Assembly (NCBI RefSeq): GCF_015690345.1
Contig: NZ_JADPUN010000148.1
Coordinates: 54,435-118,434 of the forward strand
DNA from: Plantactinospora alkalitolerans
GTDB taxonomy: Bacteria; Actinomycetota; Actinomycetes; Mycobacteriales; Micromonosporaceae
DNA: 64,000 nt
Direction of reading: 5' to 3'
The translations under genes were made by a program, and so were the position numbers. The notes beneath the pieces were generated by a model that saw only the letters and a program-made list of their open reading frames with translations, did no database searches and was not told the origin of the DNA. Shown piece after piece: positions 35,967-44,405 of this stretch. The first letter of the stretch is position 1. Each line of letters begins with the position of its first letter.

Positions 35967-37162
35967 GATGGTCTCCTTGTGCGGGTGAGTTCGGCACGAC
36001 GGGTATGCAGGAACGCACGCTCGGTCTCGTTGGTGGCCAGCGCCATGGCCTGGTCGTACGCGGCTCGGGCCGCTGCGTCGCGTCCGAGCCGGACCAGCAG
36101 TTCGGCCCGGGTGGCGGGCAGCCGGTGGTAGCCCGGGAGATCGAGGTCCGCCAACGCGGCGAGGGCCACCGCCGGTCCGTGCACCTCGGCGACGGCGACC
36201 GCACGGTTGAGCGCGACGATCGGGGTCGGCGTGAGCGCGAGGAGCTGGTCGTAGAGTGCCAGGACCTGCGTCCAGTCGGTGGCGGCGCCGTCGGTGTGCA
36301 CCGCGCTGATCGCGGCCTGGATCTGGTACGGGCCGGGCCGGTTGCGCCGCAGGCAACGGCGGACCAGATCGTGTCCCTCGGCGATGAGGCTCCGGTTCCA
36401 CAACGACCGGTCCTGGTCGGGCAGCAGCACCAGTTTGCCGGTCGGGTCGAGCCGGGCCGGGCGGCGTGCCTCGGTCAGCAGCAGCAGGGCGAGCAGGCCG
36501 AGGACCTCCGGCTCGTCGGGCATCAACGCGGCGAGTTCCCGGGCGAGCCGGATCGCCTCGGTGCACAGGTCCGCGTCGATCAGCGGTCCGGCGGTGGACG
36601 TGTAGCCCTCGTTGAACATCAGGTAGAGCACGGTGAGCACGGGCGGCAGCCGGTCCGGCAACTCGTGCTCTGCGGGTACCCGGTAGGGGATGCCGGCGTC
36701 GCGGATCTTCTTCTTGGCGCGCACGATCCGCTGGGCGACGGTCGCCTCCGACGTCAGGTAGGCCCGGGCGATCTCCGGTACTTCGAGGCCGCCGAGCAGG
36801 CGGAGGGTGAGGGCGGTCCGCGCGTCCGGCGCGAGCGCCGGATGGCAGCAGGTGAAGATGAGTCGGAGCTGGTCGTCTTTCACCGGTCCCACCTCCTGGG
36901 GCTCGTCCTGTTGGTTCAGCAGCAGGGCCTGGGCGTGCCGGGCCTCGCGGGTCGACTCCCGGCGGAGCCGGTCGACGGCCCGGTTGCGTGCGGTGGTCAC
37001 GATCCATGCGCCCGGGTTCGGCGGCGGGGTCTGCCACTTCTGCAGGGCCGTGGTGAAGGCGTCCTGGACCGCCTCCTCGGCGAGGTTGATGTCACCGAGG
37101 AGGCGGGCCAGGGTGGCGACACAGCGGCCGTACTCCGCGCGGTAGATGTCCGTCAGGTCCAT
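35963..37162 (-). CDS. ECF42-type RNA polymerase sigma factor, third module
   Basis: 399 residues. Region 2: LLGDINLAEEAVQDAFTTAL and WIVTTARNRAVDRLRRES. Region 4: ALTLRLLGGLEVPEIARAYL and SEATVAQRIVRAKKKI. The ECF42 extension shows YLMFNEGYTSTAGPLIDADL, QAAISAVHTDG and ALNRAVAVAEVHGPAVALAA. ATG 37162 follows the YCII stop by 20 bases. Order membrane protein, YCII, sigma, reductase on one strand suggests a single operon. Confidence 0.91.
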   Translation of the reverse strand: MDLTDIYRAEYGRCVATLARLLGDINLAEEAVQDAFTTALQKWQTPPPNPGAWIVTTARNRAVDRLRRESTREARHAQALLLNQQDEPQEVGPVKDDQLRLIFTCCHPALAPDARTALTLRLLGGLEVPEIARAYLTSEATVAQRIVRAKKKIRDAGIPYRVPAEHELPDRLPPVLTVLYLMFNEGYTSTAGPLIDADLCTEAIRLARELAALMPDEPEVLGLLALLLLTEARRPARLDPTGKLVLLPDQDRSLWNRSLIAEGHDLVRRCLRRNRPGPYQIQAAISAVHTDGAATDWTQVLALYDQLLALTPTPIVALNRAVAVAEVHGPAVALAALADLDLPGYHRLPATRAELLVRLGRDAAARAAYDQAMALATNETERAFLHTRRAELTRTRRPS

Positions 37163-37182
37163 GTCGGGTGACCGGATCCGGT

Positions 37183-37536
37183 TCAGGCCTGGGACAGGTC
37201 GTCGAAGGGGCGCACCTCGACCGGGCCGCAGGCCGCCGCGCACTTCTCGGCCCAGGCCAGCGCCTGGTCCAGGTCCGCGCACTTGATCACCCAGAATCCG
37301 GCGATGTGCTCCTTCGTCTCGGCGAACGGCCCGTCGCTCATGGTGGCGGTGCCGTTCGCGATCCGGACGACGGTGGCGCTGTCCGGCGACGTGAGCCCTC
37401 CGCCGAAGACCCAGGCGCCCGCGGCCTGCATCTCGTCGTTGATCCGACCCGTTTCCCTGAACACGGTCTGCATCTCCTCGTCGGTCGGCGCCGGTGCGCC
37501 CTCGACGACATGAACGGAAAGCAGGTACTGCCTCAT
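37183..37536 (-). CDS. YCII-related (DGPF) domain protein, third module
   Basis: 117 residues opening MRQYLLSVHVVEGAPAPTDE with signature SDGPFAETKEHIAGFWVIKC. GGAGG seven bases before ATG 37536. Closest in design to standalone DGPF proteins, with a Cys-rich end (EKCAAACGPVEV). Precedes its ECF42 partner by 20 bases. Confidence 0.9.
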   Translation of the reverse strand: MRQYLLSVHVVEGAPAPTDEEMQTVFRETGRINDEMQAAGAWVFGGGLTSPDSATVVRIANGTATMSDGPFAETKEHIAGFWVIKCADLDQALAWAEKCAAACGPVEVRPFDDLSQA

Positions 37537-37576
37537 GATGGTCCTCCGGTAGCTCGGGCGGTGGGATGGCGACAGG

Positions 37577-37990
37577 TCAGGCGGCCAGGCGGCGCGCGAG
37601 AGCAGGGATCATGATCGCCGCCGCGACCAGGTGGGTGAGCATCAGCAGCGCCTTGGTGGCCGTCCCGGCGTCGACGATCACGTCCGGCACCAGCGACAGG
37701 ACGGTCAGCACCACCGTCGTGCGGATGAACGTGCGCTGCGGACGCCTGGCGAAACGGGACAGCACCGCGGCGATGACCACGCCGATCAGCGAGAAGACGG
37801 CGGTCAGCACGCCGAACCCCGTGACCGGAATCGGGGCGCCGCTGATATCGAGGCTGATCCCCGCCGCGTGACCGGCGGCGGCGACGGCCATGGTGGCGGC
37901 GCTCGCGGTAACCGCGGCGACAACCCCGGTCCCGATCAGCGCACCGATGTTCGAAACGGTGGCGGGGCTCGTGTGCGCGGTGGTGGTCAT
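37577..37990 (-). CDS. Four-span membrane protein (DUF6069-like) in YCII/ECF operon
   Basis: 137 residues, nearly all hydrophobic: spans at about 13-35, 55-75, 85-105 and 112-130 (TGVVAAVTASAATMAVAAAG, ITGFGVLTAVFSLIGVVIAA-like, ALLMLTHLVAAAIMIPALAR). Its spacing of spans matches uncharacterised actinobacterial DUF6069-type proteins. ATG 37990 has GGAGG about eight bases upstream. First gene of the minus-strand YCII-sigma operon, 40 bases before the YCII gene. Confidence 0.75.
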   Translation of the reverse strand: MTTTAHTSPATVSNIGALIGTGVVAAVTASAATMAVAAAGHAAGISLDISGAPIPVTGFGVLTAVFSLIGVVIAAVLSRFARRPQRTFIRTTVVLTVLSLVPDVIVDAGTATKALLMLTHLVAAAIMIPALARRLAA

Positions 37991-38188
37991 GATGTCCTCC
38001 GGTGGATGTGCGGACCGGCTCGGTGCCGGGCTCTCACCAGGGCTACGAAGAGGATCAACCCCGATCGACAACCACGCCCGGACTTTTTCCAAGATTTTCG
38101 GCTCCGGTGTACGTCGAGGCAGTCCTCCCGGGCATAGCGGACGAACCAGACGATACGCCGATGACGCTCTCGCTTCGACGACTGAACG

Positions 38189-41107
38189 TCATCCGACGTG
38201 CAGCAGGGACTGGACCGAGGCCACGTCGGGATGGTCCAGCTCTTTCAGCAGGGTCAGTGCCTGCCGCCACGCGGCGACCGCAGCGGTGTCGTCCCCGGCC
38301 GCGCGGTACGCCTCACCGAGACGTACGAGGGTGTCGGCTTCGGCGTAGCGGACTCCCACCTGACGCCAGACCCGGACCGCCCGCTGGTACGCCTCGACCG
38401 CAGCGGCGGGCTCACCACTGTGGTGGTGGGCGTACCCGATGCTGTCCCACACGTCGGCCTGGCTGCGCTGGTCGCCGACCTCCTCCAGCAGTGCCAACGC
38501 CTGCCGGCAGTAGCGCAGGGCGGGTTGGTGCTGGCCGAGCAGGGCGTGGTACCAGCCGACGGCGTTGAGCGCCATGGCTCGGCGGGCCGGGTTGCCAGCG
38601 CTCTCCAGCAGCCGCAGTGCCTGTTCGGCGTGGGTGAGTGCGACTTCGTAGCGGCCCTGCTGTTCGAGTACCCAACTGAAGGTCCGGTGCTGCTCGGCAC
38701 GGGTGTCGTCGTCGACCGTGTCGGTGAACAGGTCGAGGGCCTGCTGCATGTGATCGCCGGCTTCGCCGAGCTGGCCGAGGTTGGCCAGGGCCCGGGCCAG
38801 CACGCTGTGCATGTGTCCCAGCGCGACCGGATCGCCCAGGCGCTGCGCGGCGGCCAGCGCGGTCCGGCTGAGCGCCAACTGTTCGTGCCACAGGCCCCGG
38901 CCGTACAGGAACTGGTTCAGCGCCCAGGTCAGCTGCCACACGTGCGGGTCGAATCGGCTGTCCGGGGCCACGCTGGTCACCAGGTCCAGCAGGAGCCGGT
39001 AGCGGCTGTCCAACCAGGCCGACGCCTGCTCCGGCGTGGTCAGCTCGGTAACACACACCCCGGGCCGCGGTCGCGGCAGTGCGATCGGTGGCCGGGACAC
39101 CGAGTAGTGCCCGGCCGCCGCGGCGGCGGTGTGCAGGTAGTGGTCGAGCAACCGGTGCCGGGCCTGGTCGCGGTCGGCGGCGCTGTCGTGTTCCGCGCTC
39201 AACTCGGCGGCGTAGGCCCGGAGCAGGTCGTGGCAGGTGTATTCGCCGGCGGCGGCCTCGCTGGCCAGGTGGGCCTGGGCCAGTGCGGCCAGCGACCCAC
39301 GGGCCTCGCGGACGCTCACCCCGAGCAGGCTGGCCGTGGCGGGCAGCGTCACGTGGCTGCCCGGATGCAGGGCCAGCAGCCGGAACAGCCGGGCCACGCC
39401 GGGCTCAAGCGCCCGGTAGGACCAGGAGAAGACGGCACGGGCGTTGGTAGCGGCATCCGCGCCGGCGAACGCATCCAGACTGCCCTCGGCCTCCCGCAGC
39501 TCCGCAACCACCGCGGTCAGCGGCAGATCCACGTCATGAGCGGCCCGCGCCGCAACCACAGCCAGCGCCAGGGGCAACCGTCCGCACCGCTCGGCGATCT
39601 CGTCGAGGACCGCCGGCGCCGCCACCGCCGTGGCCCGGTCCAGCCGTCGAATCAGGTACTCACGGGCCTGCGCCAGCTCGAACAACGGCACCCGCATCGG
39701 CCGGGCCCCATGGGTGACGCTCAGCCCGGTCAACCGATCCCGGCTGGTGACGATGGCCAGGCACGTCGCCGAACCGGGCAGCAGCGGCCGCACCTGCGCC
39801 GCATCCCGGGCGTTGTCGATCACCACCAGCACCCGACGTCGGGCCAGGACGCTGCGGTACAGCGCCGCCCGGTCGTCCAGTTCCGCGGGCAGATCCTTGG
39901 CGGGTACGCCCAGCGCCTGCAGGAAGCCGGCCAACGCCCCGGCCGGATTCACGGTACGACCGTCCGGGTCGAACCCCCGGAGGTTCACGTAGAGCTGCCC
40001 GTCGGGGAACCGGCTCGCGAAGGAGTGCGCCAGGTGAACCGCCAGCGCCGTCTTCCCCACACCGGGCATCCCGTCGACCGCGATGACCGTCATCCCGCCG
40101 CCGCGTTCCAGGTCGGCCAGCAGCAGCGACGCCTCGGCGAGTTCCGTCCGCCGGCCGACGAAGACCGGCAGGTCGGCGGGCAACTGGGCCAGCCGGGCCG
40201 ACGGCCTCGCCGTGGCCGCCGTGGCGTGCGTACCCTCGTCCGTGCCGGAGCGTACGCCCGGGTCGGTGTGTGGGCCCTGGGCGGTGTGTGGGCCCTGGGC
40301 GGTGTGCGAACCGGGGTCGGGCGGTTCGGCGGGCCGGACCTCGTCCGCCGGCACATCCTCCTGGAGGACGTGCCGCTGCGCCTCCTGGAGATCGTGCCCC
40401 GGCTCGATGCCGAGCTCGTCGCTCAGGCGACGGCGGGTGTCCCGGTACGCGGCGAGCGCCTCGGCCCGGCGTCCGGTCGCCGCCAACAGCCGGACCAGGC
40501 ACGCCTGGATCGACTCGTTGAGCGGGTCGAAGGCGGCGGCCCGCCGCACCTCGCCCAGGCACTCGTGGCCGAGGTTCCACCGCAGGGCGAACTGAGCGGC
40601 CTCCTGTGCGGCCGCGAGGTACTCGTGATCGGCGGCGGTGATCGCGAGGGGTACCCGGACGACCGTCCGGACGTCGGCGGCACACGGTCCGCGCCACAGG
40701 CGCAGCGCCGCCACGTACGCCTCGACGGCCGCCGCATGGTCGCCCCCCTCCACGTGCCGCCCGGCCTTCTCGCGCAGGAGCCGGAACGACGCGAGGTCGA
40801 GGGAGTCGACCTCGACGACGATCCGGTACCCGCCGACCTGCCGTTGCAGCACCTTGCCGTTGGTGCGTGCCGGCAGGTCCGGCTCCAGGATCCGGCGCAG
40901 GCCGCTGACGTAGCGGTGGATGAGGTTCGTGGCGGTCGGCGGCGGGTCGTCCCCCCAGAGCATGTCGGTGATCGTTTCGGTGCCGACCGGCTGACCCGCC
41001 TCGGCCAGCAACAGCCCCAGCAACGCCCGCTGCTGTGGTGGCCCAAGCTCGACCTCGACTCCATCGCGCCAGGCTCGAATCGCTCCAAGGATCCCGAACG
41101 TGACCAT
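38189..41107 (-). CDS. SARP/AfsR-type regulator with NB-ARC and TPR domains
   Basis: 972 residues. The N-terminal OmpR-like DNA-binding domain (about 1-95, FGILGAIRAWRDGVEVELGP, QQRALLGLLLAEAG) is followed by a BTAD helical domain (about 100-245). A polar linker contains an 18-bp tandem repeat (PHTAQG). The NB-ARC ATPase follows with Walker A GMPGVGKT (346-353), RVLVVIDNARDAAQVRPLLP and GRLPLALAVVAARA, then TPR repeats from about 690 (ALAAAQRLGDPVALGHMHSV, YEVALTHAEQALRLLESAGN). ATG 41107 is preferred. Divergent from the glycosyltransferase at the left end of the peptide locus and so a plausible pathway regulator. Confidence 0.92.
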   Translation of the reverse strand: MVTFGILGAIRAWRDGVEVELGPPQQRALLGLLLAEAGQPVGTETITDMLWGDDPPPTATNLIHRYVSGLRRILEPDLPARTNGKVLQRQVGGYRIVVEVDSLDLASFRLLREKAGRHVEGGDHAAAVEAYVAALRLWRGPCAADVRTVVRVPLAITAADHEYLAAAQEAAQFALRWNLGHECLGEVRRAAAFDPLNESIQACLVRLLAATGRRAEALAAYRDTRRRLSDELGIEPGHDLQEAQRHVLQEDVPADEVRPAEPPDPGSHTAQGPHTAQGPHTDPGVRSGTDEGTHATAATARPSARLAQLPADLPVFVGRRTELAEASLLLADLERGGGMTVIAVDGMPGVGKTALAVHLAHSFASRFPDGQLYVNLRGFDPDGRTVNPAGALAGFLQALGVPAKDLPAELDDRAALYRSVLARRRVLVVIDNARDAAQVRPLLPGSATCLAIVTSRDRLTGLSVTHGARPMRVPLFELAQAREYLIRRLDRATAVAAPAVLDEIAERCGRLPLALAVVAARAAHDVDLPLTAVVAELREAEGSLDAFAGADAATNARAVFSWSYRALEPGVARLFRLLALHPGSHVTLPATASLLGVSVREARGSLAALAQAHLASEAAAGEYTCHDLLRAYAAELSAEHDSAADRDQARHRLLDHYLHTAAAAAGHYSVSRPPIALPRPRPGVCVTELTTPEQASAWLDSRYRLLLDLVTSVAPDSRFDPHVWQLTWALNQFLYGRGLWHEQLALSRTALAAAQRLGDPVALGHMHSVLARALANLGQLGEAGDHMQQALDLFTDTVDDDTRAEQHRTFSWVLEQQGRYEVALTHAEQALRLLESAGNPARRAMALNAVGWYHALLGQHQPALRYCRQALALLEEVGDQRSQADVWDSIGYAHHHSGEPAAAVEAYQRAVRVWRQVGVRYAEADTLVRLGEAYRAAGDDTAAVAAWRQALTLLKELDHPDVASVQSLLHVG
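40265..40306. repeat. 18-bp tandem repeat inside SARP linker
   Basis: GGTGTGTGGGCCCTGGGC at 40265-40282 and 40283-40300, with a third partial copy from 40301. In frame it encodes repeated HTAQGP units in the linker between BTAD and NB-ARC domains, so copy number can vary without frameshift. Confidence 0.8.
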
Positions 41108-41335
41108 TCCCGGCAGCCTACGACATTGTGCACAGCGGCGGTGGGGCGTGACGGCACCGAGTGGACAACGACTGATCACCGTCTGTACGTGATCATCCGA
41201 CGGTCACCGTTCATGGAAGTGGCCGGTCAGTCCCGGAAACCACAATTGCACATGTACACCGGGAATCGACGGATGGAAAAGAGTGACTCGTCGGTCCTCG
41301 GCGCGTTGACCCGCCGACAGAACTCGGAGACCCGG

Positions 41336-42133
41336 ATGTCGGAACGTCTGGACGATCTCGGGACCGGGGACGACCCGGACGTCACCGTCGTGGTACCCGC
41401 CTCGAATGCGCGGCCCGGCATCGCCCGTACCCTGGACTTCCTGATCGCCAGCGTGGCGCCGCACGCCAGCCTCGAGATCCTCGTCGTGGTCAACGACGAA
41501 ATCCCCGGCCCGGTGGTCTCGGACGTACGGCTCTACCGGGTGAACACCGACCCGCGGGTGGAGCTGCACCAGTTGCCCGGCCGGGACAAGGCGGCCGCGA
41601 TCCGGTACGGATTCGAACGCGCCCGCGGGCGGGTGTGGGGGTACTCCGACGGCGACCTGGGCTGGCAGGCCCGGGTGGACGAGACCAGCGACATGCTGTC
41701 GTTGTTGCTGTCCGGCAGCTGTGACCTGGTGGCCGCACAACGCGACCAGTCACAGTGGACTCCGGTTCGCCGGTGGAAGACCAACGTCTTCCGGTGGATC
41801 GGCCGGTGGGTGTTCCGGCACCACATGGTGGACTCGCAGGCGCCGCTGAAGTTCATGACAGCGGAGGTCGGGCGGGCGGTCCTGGGATCGTGCGCCTTCC
41901 AGGGCTGGGAGTTCGACGTCGAGCTGCTCTGGTGGGTGCGCCGTTTCGGCTACCGGATCCGGCCCTACCCCGTCCACTGGTCGACCACCGGCACCGAGAC
42001 GACCCTGGAGACCGTCGTGCTCGGCCTGGTGTTCATGGGACCCGCAATGGTCGTCAACCTCGCACGGGTCCGGGTTCGGGCGTGGTTCCTCCAGCGTCGG
42101 CTCACCCGCCGGTACCGGCGGATCCCGGCCTAG
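41336..42133 (+). CDS. GT2 family glycosyltransferase
   Basis: 265 residues. The GT-A core shows DVTVVVPASNARPGIARTLD, LEILVVVNDE, KAAAIRYGFERARGRVWGYS and the metal/nucleotide motif YSDGDLGWQ. SQAPLKFMTAEVGRAV and FQGWEFDVELLWWVRRFGYR follow the pattern of dolichyl-phosphate-glucose/undecaprenyl-sugar synthases. The C-terminal hydrophobic stretch (VVLGLVFMGPAMVVNLARV) may anchor it to the membrane. ATG 41336 has GGAG six bases upstream; ATGs at 41273 and 41213 are also in frame. Probably the first gene of the peptide locus, or a cell-surface gene beside it. Confidence 0.85.
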   Translation: MSERLDDLGTGDDPDVTVVVPASNARPGIARTLDFLIASVAPHASLEILVVVNDEIPGPVVSDVRLYRVNTDPRVELHQLPGRDKAAAIRYGFERARGRVWGYSDGDLGWQARVDETSDMLSLLLSGSCDLVAAQRDQSQWTPVRRWKTNVFRWIGRWVFRHHMVDSQAPLKFMTAEVGRAVLGSCAFQGWEFDVELLWWVRRFGYRIRPYPVHWSTTGTETTLETVVLGLVFMGPAMVVNLARVRVRAWFLQRRLTRRYRRIPA

Positions 42134-42229
42134 TCTCGCCCCCACCGCAGGACGGAACCGAAGGGAGACGAGGTGAGCGCGAGGAACGAACGCGCGATCC
42201 CCGCAGCCGCGAACGAAGTGGAGGAGGGC

Positions 42230-43030
42230 ATGGCCGCCGAGCCGATCTTCGTTCTGGGCTCGCCCCGCTCCGGGACCACACTGGCCGGTGCCTGGCTCGG
42301 CTCGCACCCCTCGGTGTACGCCATGGGCGAGTACTCGGCGTTCGTCTTCGCGTACGCGACCGCACCCGCCGGATACACCCGGACCCGGCCGCCCTACGCG
42401 CAACGGTACCTGCGGGAGCTGCAGAGCCACGCCGCCGAGTTCGCCGGTCGACTCGCCGCGGAGCGGGGCGCCCGGTTCTTCTGTGACTCCACGCCCTGGA
42501 ACCTCCTGGTCGCGGACACCCTCGCCGAGCTGTACCCGTCCGCCCGCTTCGTGCTCACCCTGCGCCACTACTCGGGGGTGATCCAGTCGCTGGAGCGTTC
42601 CTACCTCCGACGGTACCTGTGGGCGGGAGCCACCCCGGTCGAGCGGGCATCGATATGGGTCGCCGTGTACGAGCGGGCCGCCGCTCTGCCGGCCGACCGC
42701 ACCACGGTGTTCAGCTACGACGAGCTGTGCGCCGACCCGGGCGGCACCGTCGCCCGCTGGCGGTCGGCGCTGGCCCGGGTCGGCGTCGACCCTGCCGGAC
42801 TGGACGACCGGGTCTTCCTCCGCAGCCATGCCAGCGGATCGGACGACCACCGGCGCACGGTCGCCACCGGTACGGGTGGGCGGGTGAGGTTCGCACCGAT
42901 CCCGAGCATCGACCCGCTGCGGTGGAGCGAAACCCTCGACACCGAGGTGCGCCCGGTGGTCGGTGAGGTGGACCGCATGTTGCGGCAACGCTTCGCCGAG
43001 TACGCGACACCGCCCTACGCGATGTCGTGA
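42230..43030 (+). CDS. PAPS-dependent sulfotransferase
   Basis: 266 residues. The 5'-phosphosulfate loop is FVLGSPRSGTTLAGAWLGSH (Gly10-Thr17), with a 3'-phosphate-binding segment RFVLTLRHYSGVIQSLERSY and a late TVFSYDELCADPGGT. It should move sulfate from PAPS to a hydroxyl or amine. ATG 42230 with GGAGGAGG five bases upstream is preferred; a GTG at 42173 behind GGGAG would add 19 residues. Lies 66 bases before the small peptide gene on the same strand, so it may be a tailoring enzyme of that pathway. Confidence 0.85.
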   Translation: MAAEPIFVLGSPRSGTTLAGAWLGSHPSVYAMGEYSAFVFAYATAPAGYTRTRPPYAQRYLRELQSHAAEFAGRLAAERGARFFCDSTPWNLLVADTLAELYPSARFVLTLRHYSGVIQSLERSYLRRYLWAGATPVERASIWVAVYERAAALPADRTTVFSYDELCADPGGTVARWRSALARVGVDPAGLDDRVFLRSHASGSDDHRRTVATGTGGRVRFAPIPSIDPLRWSETLDTEVRPVVGEVDRMLRQRFAEYATPPYAMS

Positions 43031-43080
43031 CCAGGCCGCAGCCGGCGATCCGCCCGGCTGTGTTCCGAGCAACGCCATGG

Positions 43081-43095
43081 AAGGAGGTGTGCAAC
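43081..43095 (+). promoter_or_regulatory. Consensus ribosome binding site of the small peptide gene
   Basis: AAGGAGGTG at 43081-43089, seven bases before ATG 43096. This is a full complement to the 16S 3' end and much stronger than other sites in the window, consistent with a highly translated precursor peptide. Confidence 0.8.
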
Positions 43096-43272
43096 ATGGC
43101 AGAACACTTCGCCCCGATGGTGAAGATGCGGCAGATGCTCAGCAAGATCGCGAGCCAGGGCCGGGAGCAGCGCGAGTCGCTCCTCGGCCCGGTCCCGGGT
43201 CTGAACCTCGGTACGGCTGGCGCCCATGCCGCGCAGGCTGTCGAGCCCGCGCAGCGTCACACGCCGGAGTAG
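43096..43272 (+). CDS. 58-residue peptide, candidate RiPP precursor
   Basis: Short peptide MAEHFAPMVKMRQMLSKIAS continuing to a Gly/Ala-rich end with LLGPVPGLNLGTAGAHAAQA and RHTPE. Residues 5-30 form an amphipathic, basic helix like a leader; residues 31-58 are Gly, Ala, Pro, His and Thr-rich like a core. No cysteine. Possible modification sites are Ser16, Ser20, Ser28, Thr40, Thr56 and three His. It has a consensus ribosome site and sits directly before a PEP-utilising enzyme, an RtcB-like protein and ABC exporters. No known family recognised; an accessory protein rather than a precursor is the main alternative. Confidence 0.7.
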   Translation: MAEHFAPMVKMRQMLSKIASQGREQRESLLGPVPGLNLGTAGAHAAQAVEPAQRHTPE

Positions 43273-43408
43273 TAGTGCCGGCAGTTCCGGCGATCGCCGG
43301 GCCCGGGGCGGGTGGAGGGGTCACGCCCGTCCCGGGATGCCGCCGGTCAACCTGCGAACCGCCTTTCCGGGGGCCGCCGGTGCTTCCCGCCCGAGGAGAA
43401 GGGACGTC

Positions 43409-44401
43409 ATGCAGATCGTCTTCGGCGACCTGGTCATCTGTGACTACGAACTGGGCGCCACGCTGTCACCGATCGAGCTGGAGCTGTACACGTCGGGCGT
43501 ACAGGCGGTGCCGGCGGTGCTGCTCGGCGATTCGCTGACGCTCGGCAGCCTCCGGCGCCAGGGCGTGCTCGACATCCCGCTGACCGAGTTCGTCCGGGTC
43601 CGCGACCGGTTCACCGAGCGCATCTGGTCGGCCGGTAGCGCGGCGGCGGCCCGCCGACACCTCGACGACCTCGTACGCCGGGCGGACACGCTCGCCCGGG
43701 ACGTCGAAGCCCGGATCCTGGCCGACCGGAACGACACCGATCTGCTGCGCGCCTACCACACCACCCTGGTTCGGCTGATGGCGTACCACGTGCTCAACTG
43801 GTGGTTGCCGGTGGACGACTACGAACGGCTCCTCGCCGGGCTTCTCGGTCCCGAGCGGGGCCGCGACGTGCTGTTCCGGTTGCTGACGCCGAGCCGGCAG
43901 CCTCACATGATCTCGTTCCACGAGGAGATCCTGGCCGCGGACCGGTCGGCGCCGGCCGCGGCCGAGCGACTCGCCAGACAGGTCGGCTACCTGCAGACGT
44001 GGGGTGTGGCGGCCTCCGTTCTGGAGAGTCCGGCCGCGATGAGTCAGCACCTGCTCGGGCTCGACGCCGGCGAGGCGGCCGACGGCCTCGCCCTGCTGCG
44101 CGCGGCCCGGACCGATGCCCGACGGCGCCGCGACGAGGCCCTGGCCGAGGCCCTGGCGGCCGCCCACGCCGACCCGGCGCGGTTCGACCGGGTGGAGGCG
44201 CTGGCGATCATGTGCCAGCTGGCCTGTGACGAGGAGGAGGACCGCCGCGTGCACCAGCTGCGCGGGCTGCGCAACCTACGCGCCGTCGCCCGGCTCACCG
44301 GTACCGACCTCACCCGAACCAGCTTCGGGCAGCTGCTGAATGCCGTGGCCCGCAGGGTCCGGACACCGATCGCCGTGGTACCCGCCATGGACGGGCGGTG
44401 A
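43409..44401 (+). CDS. Helical protein, possible substrate domain of a split PEP-utilising enzyme
   Basis: 330 residues, mostly helical. The N-terminal 60 residues are beta-rich (MQIVFGDLVICDYELGATLS). The remainder (about 90-325: HVLNWWLPVDDYERLLAGLL, ISFHEEILAADRSAPAAAER, RRVHQLRGLRNLRAVARLTG) resembles the linker/acceptor-binding helical domain that joins the ATP-grasp and His domains in PEP synthase and rifampicin-phosphotransferase-like proteins. That resemblance is from memory of patterns and is weak. GAAGGGA upstream of ATG 43409. The next gene starts four bases after its stop, implying one complex. Confidence 0.6.
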   Translation: MQIVFGDLVICDYELGATLSPIELELYTSGVQAVPAVLLGDSLTLGSLRRQGVLDIPLTEFVRVRDRFTERIWSAGSAAAARRHLDDLVRRADTLARDVEARILADRNDTDLLRAYHTTLVRLMAYHVLNWWLPVDDYERLLAGLLGPERGRDVLFRLLTPSRQPHMISFHEEILAADRSAPAAAERLARQVGYLQTWGVAASVLESPAAMSQHLLGLDAGEAADGLALLRAARTDARRRRDEALAEALAAAHADPARFDRVEALAIMCQLACDEEEDRRVHQLRGLRNLRAVARLTGTDLTRTSFGQLLNAVARRVRTPIAVVPAMDGR

Positions 44402-44405
44402 TCCG

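Noticed and set aside
38198..42133. A 1311-codon open frame on the plus strand covering the SARP gene
   Set aside because: It is antisense to the SARP regulator, whose domains are unmistakable. Only its last part from about 41336 is real (the glycosyltransferase). Long antisense frames are expected at this GC content.
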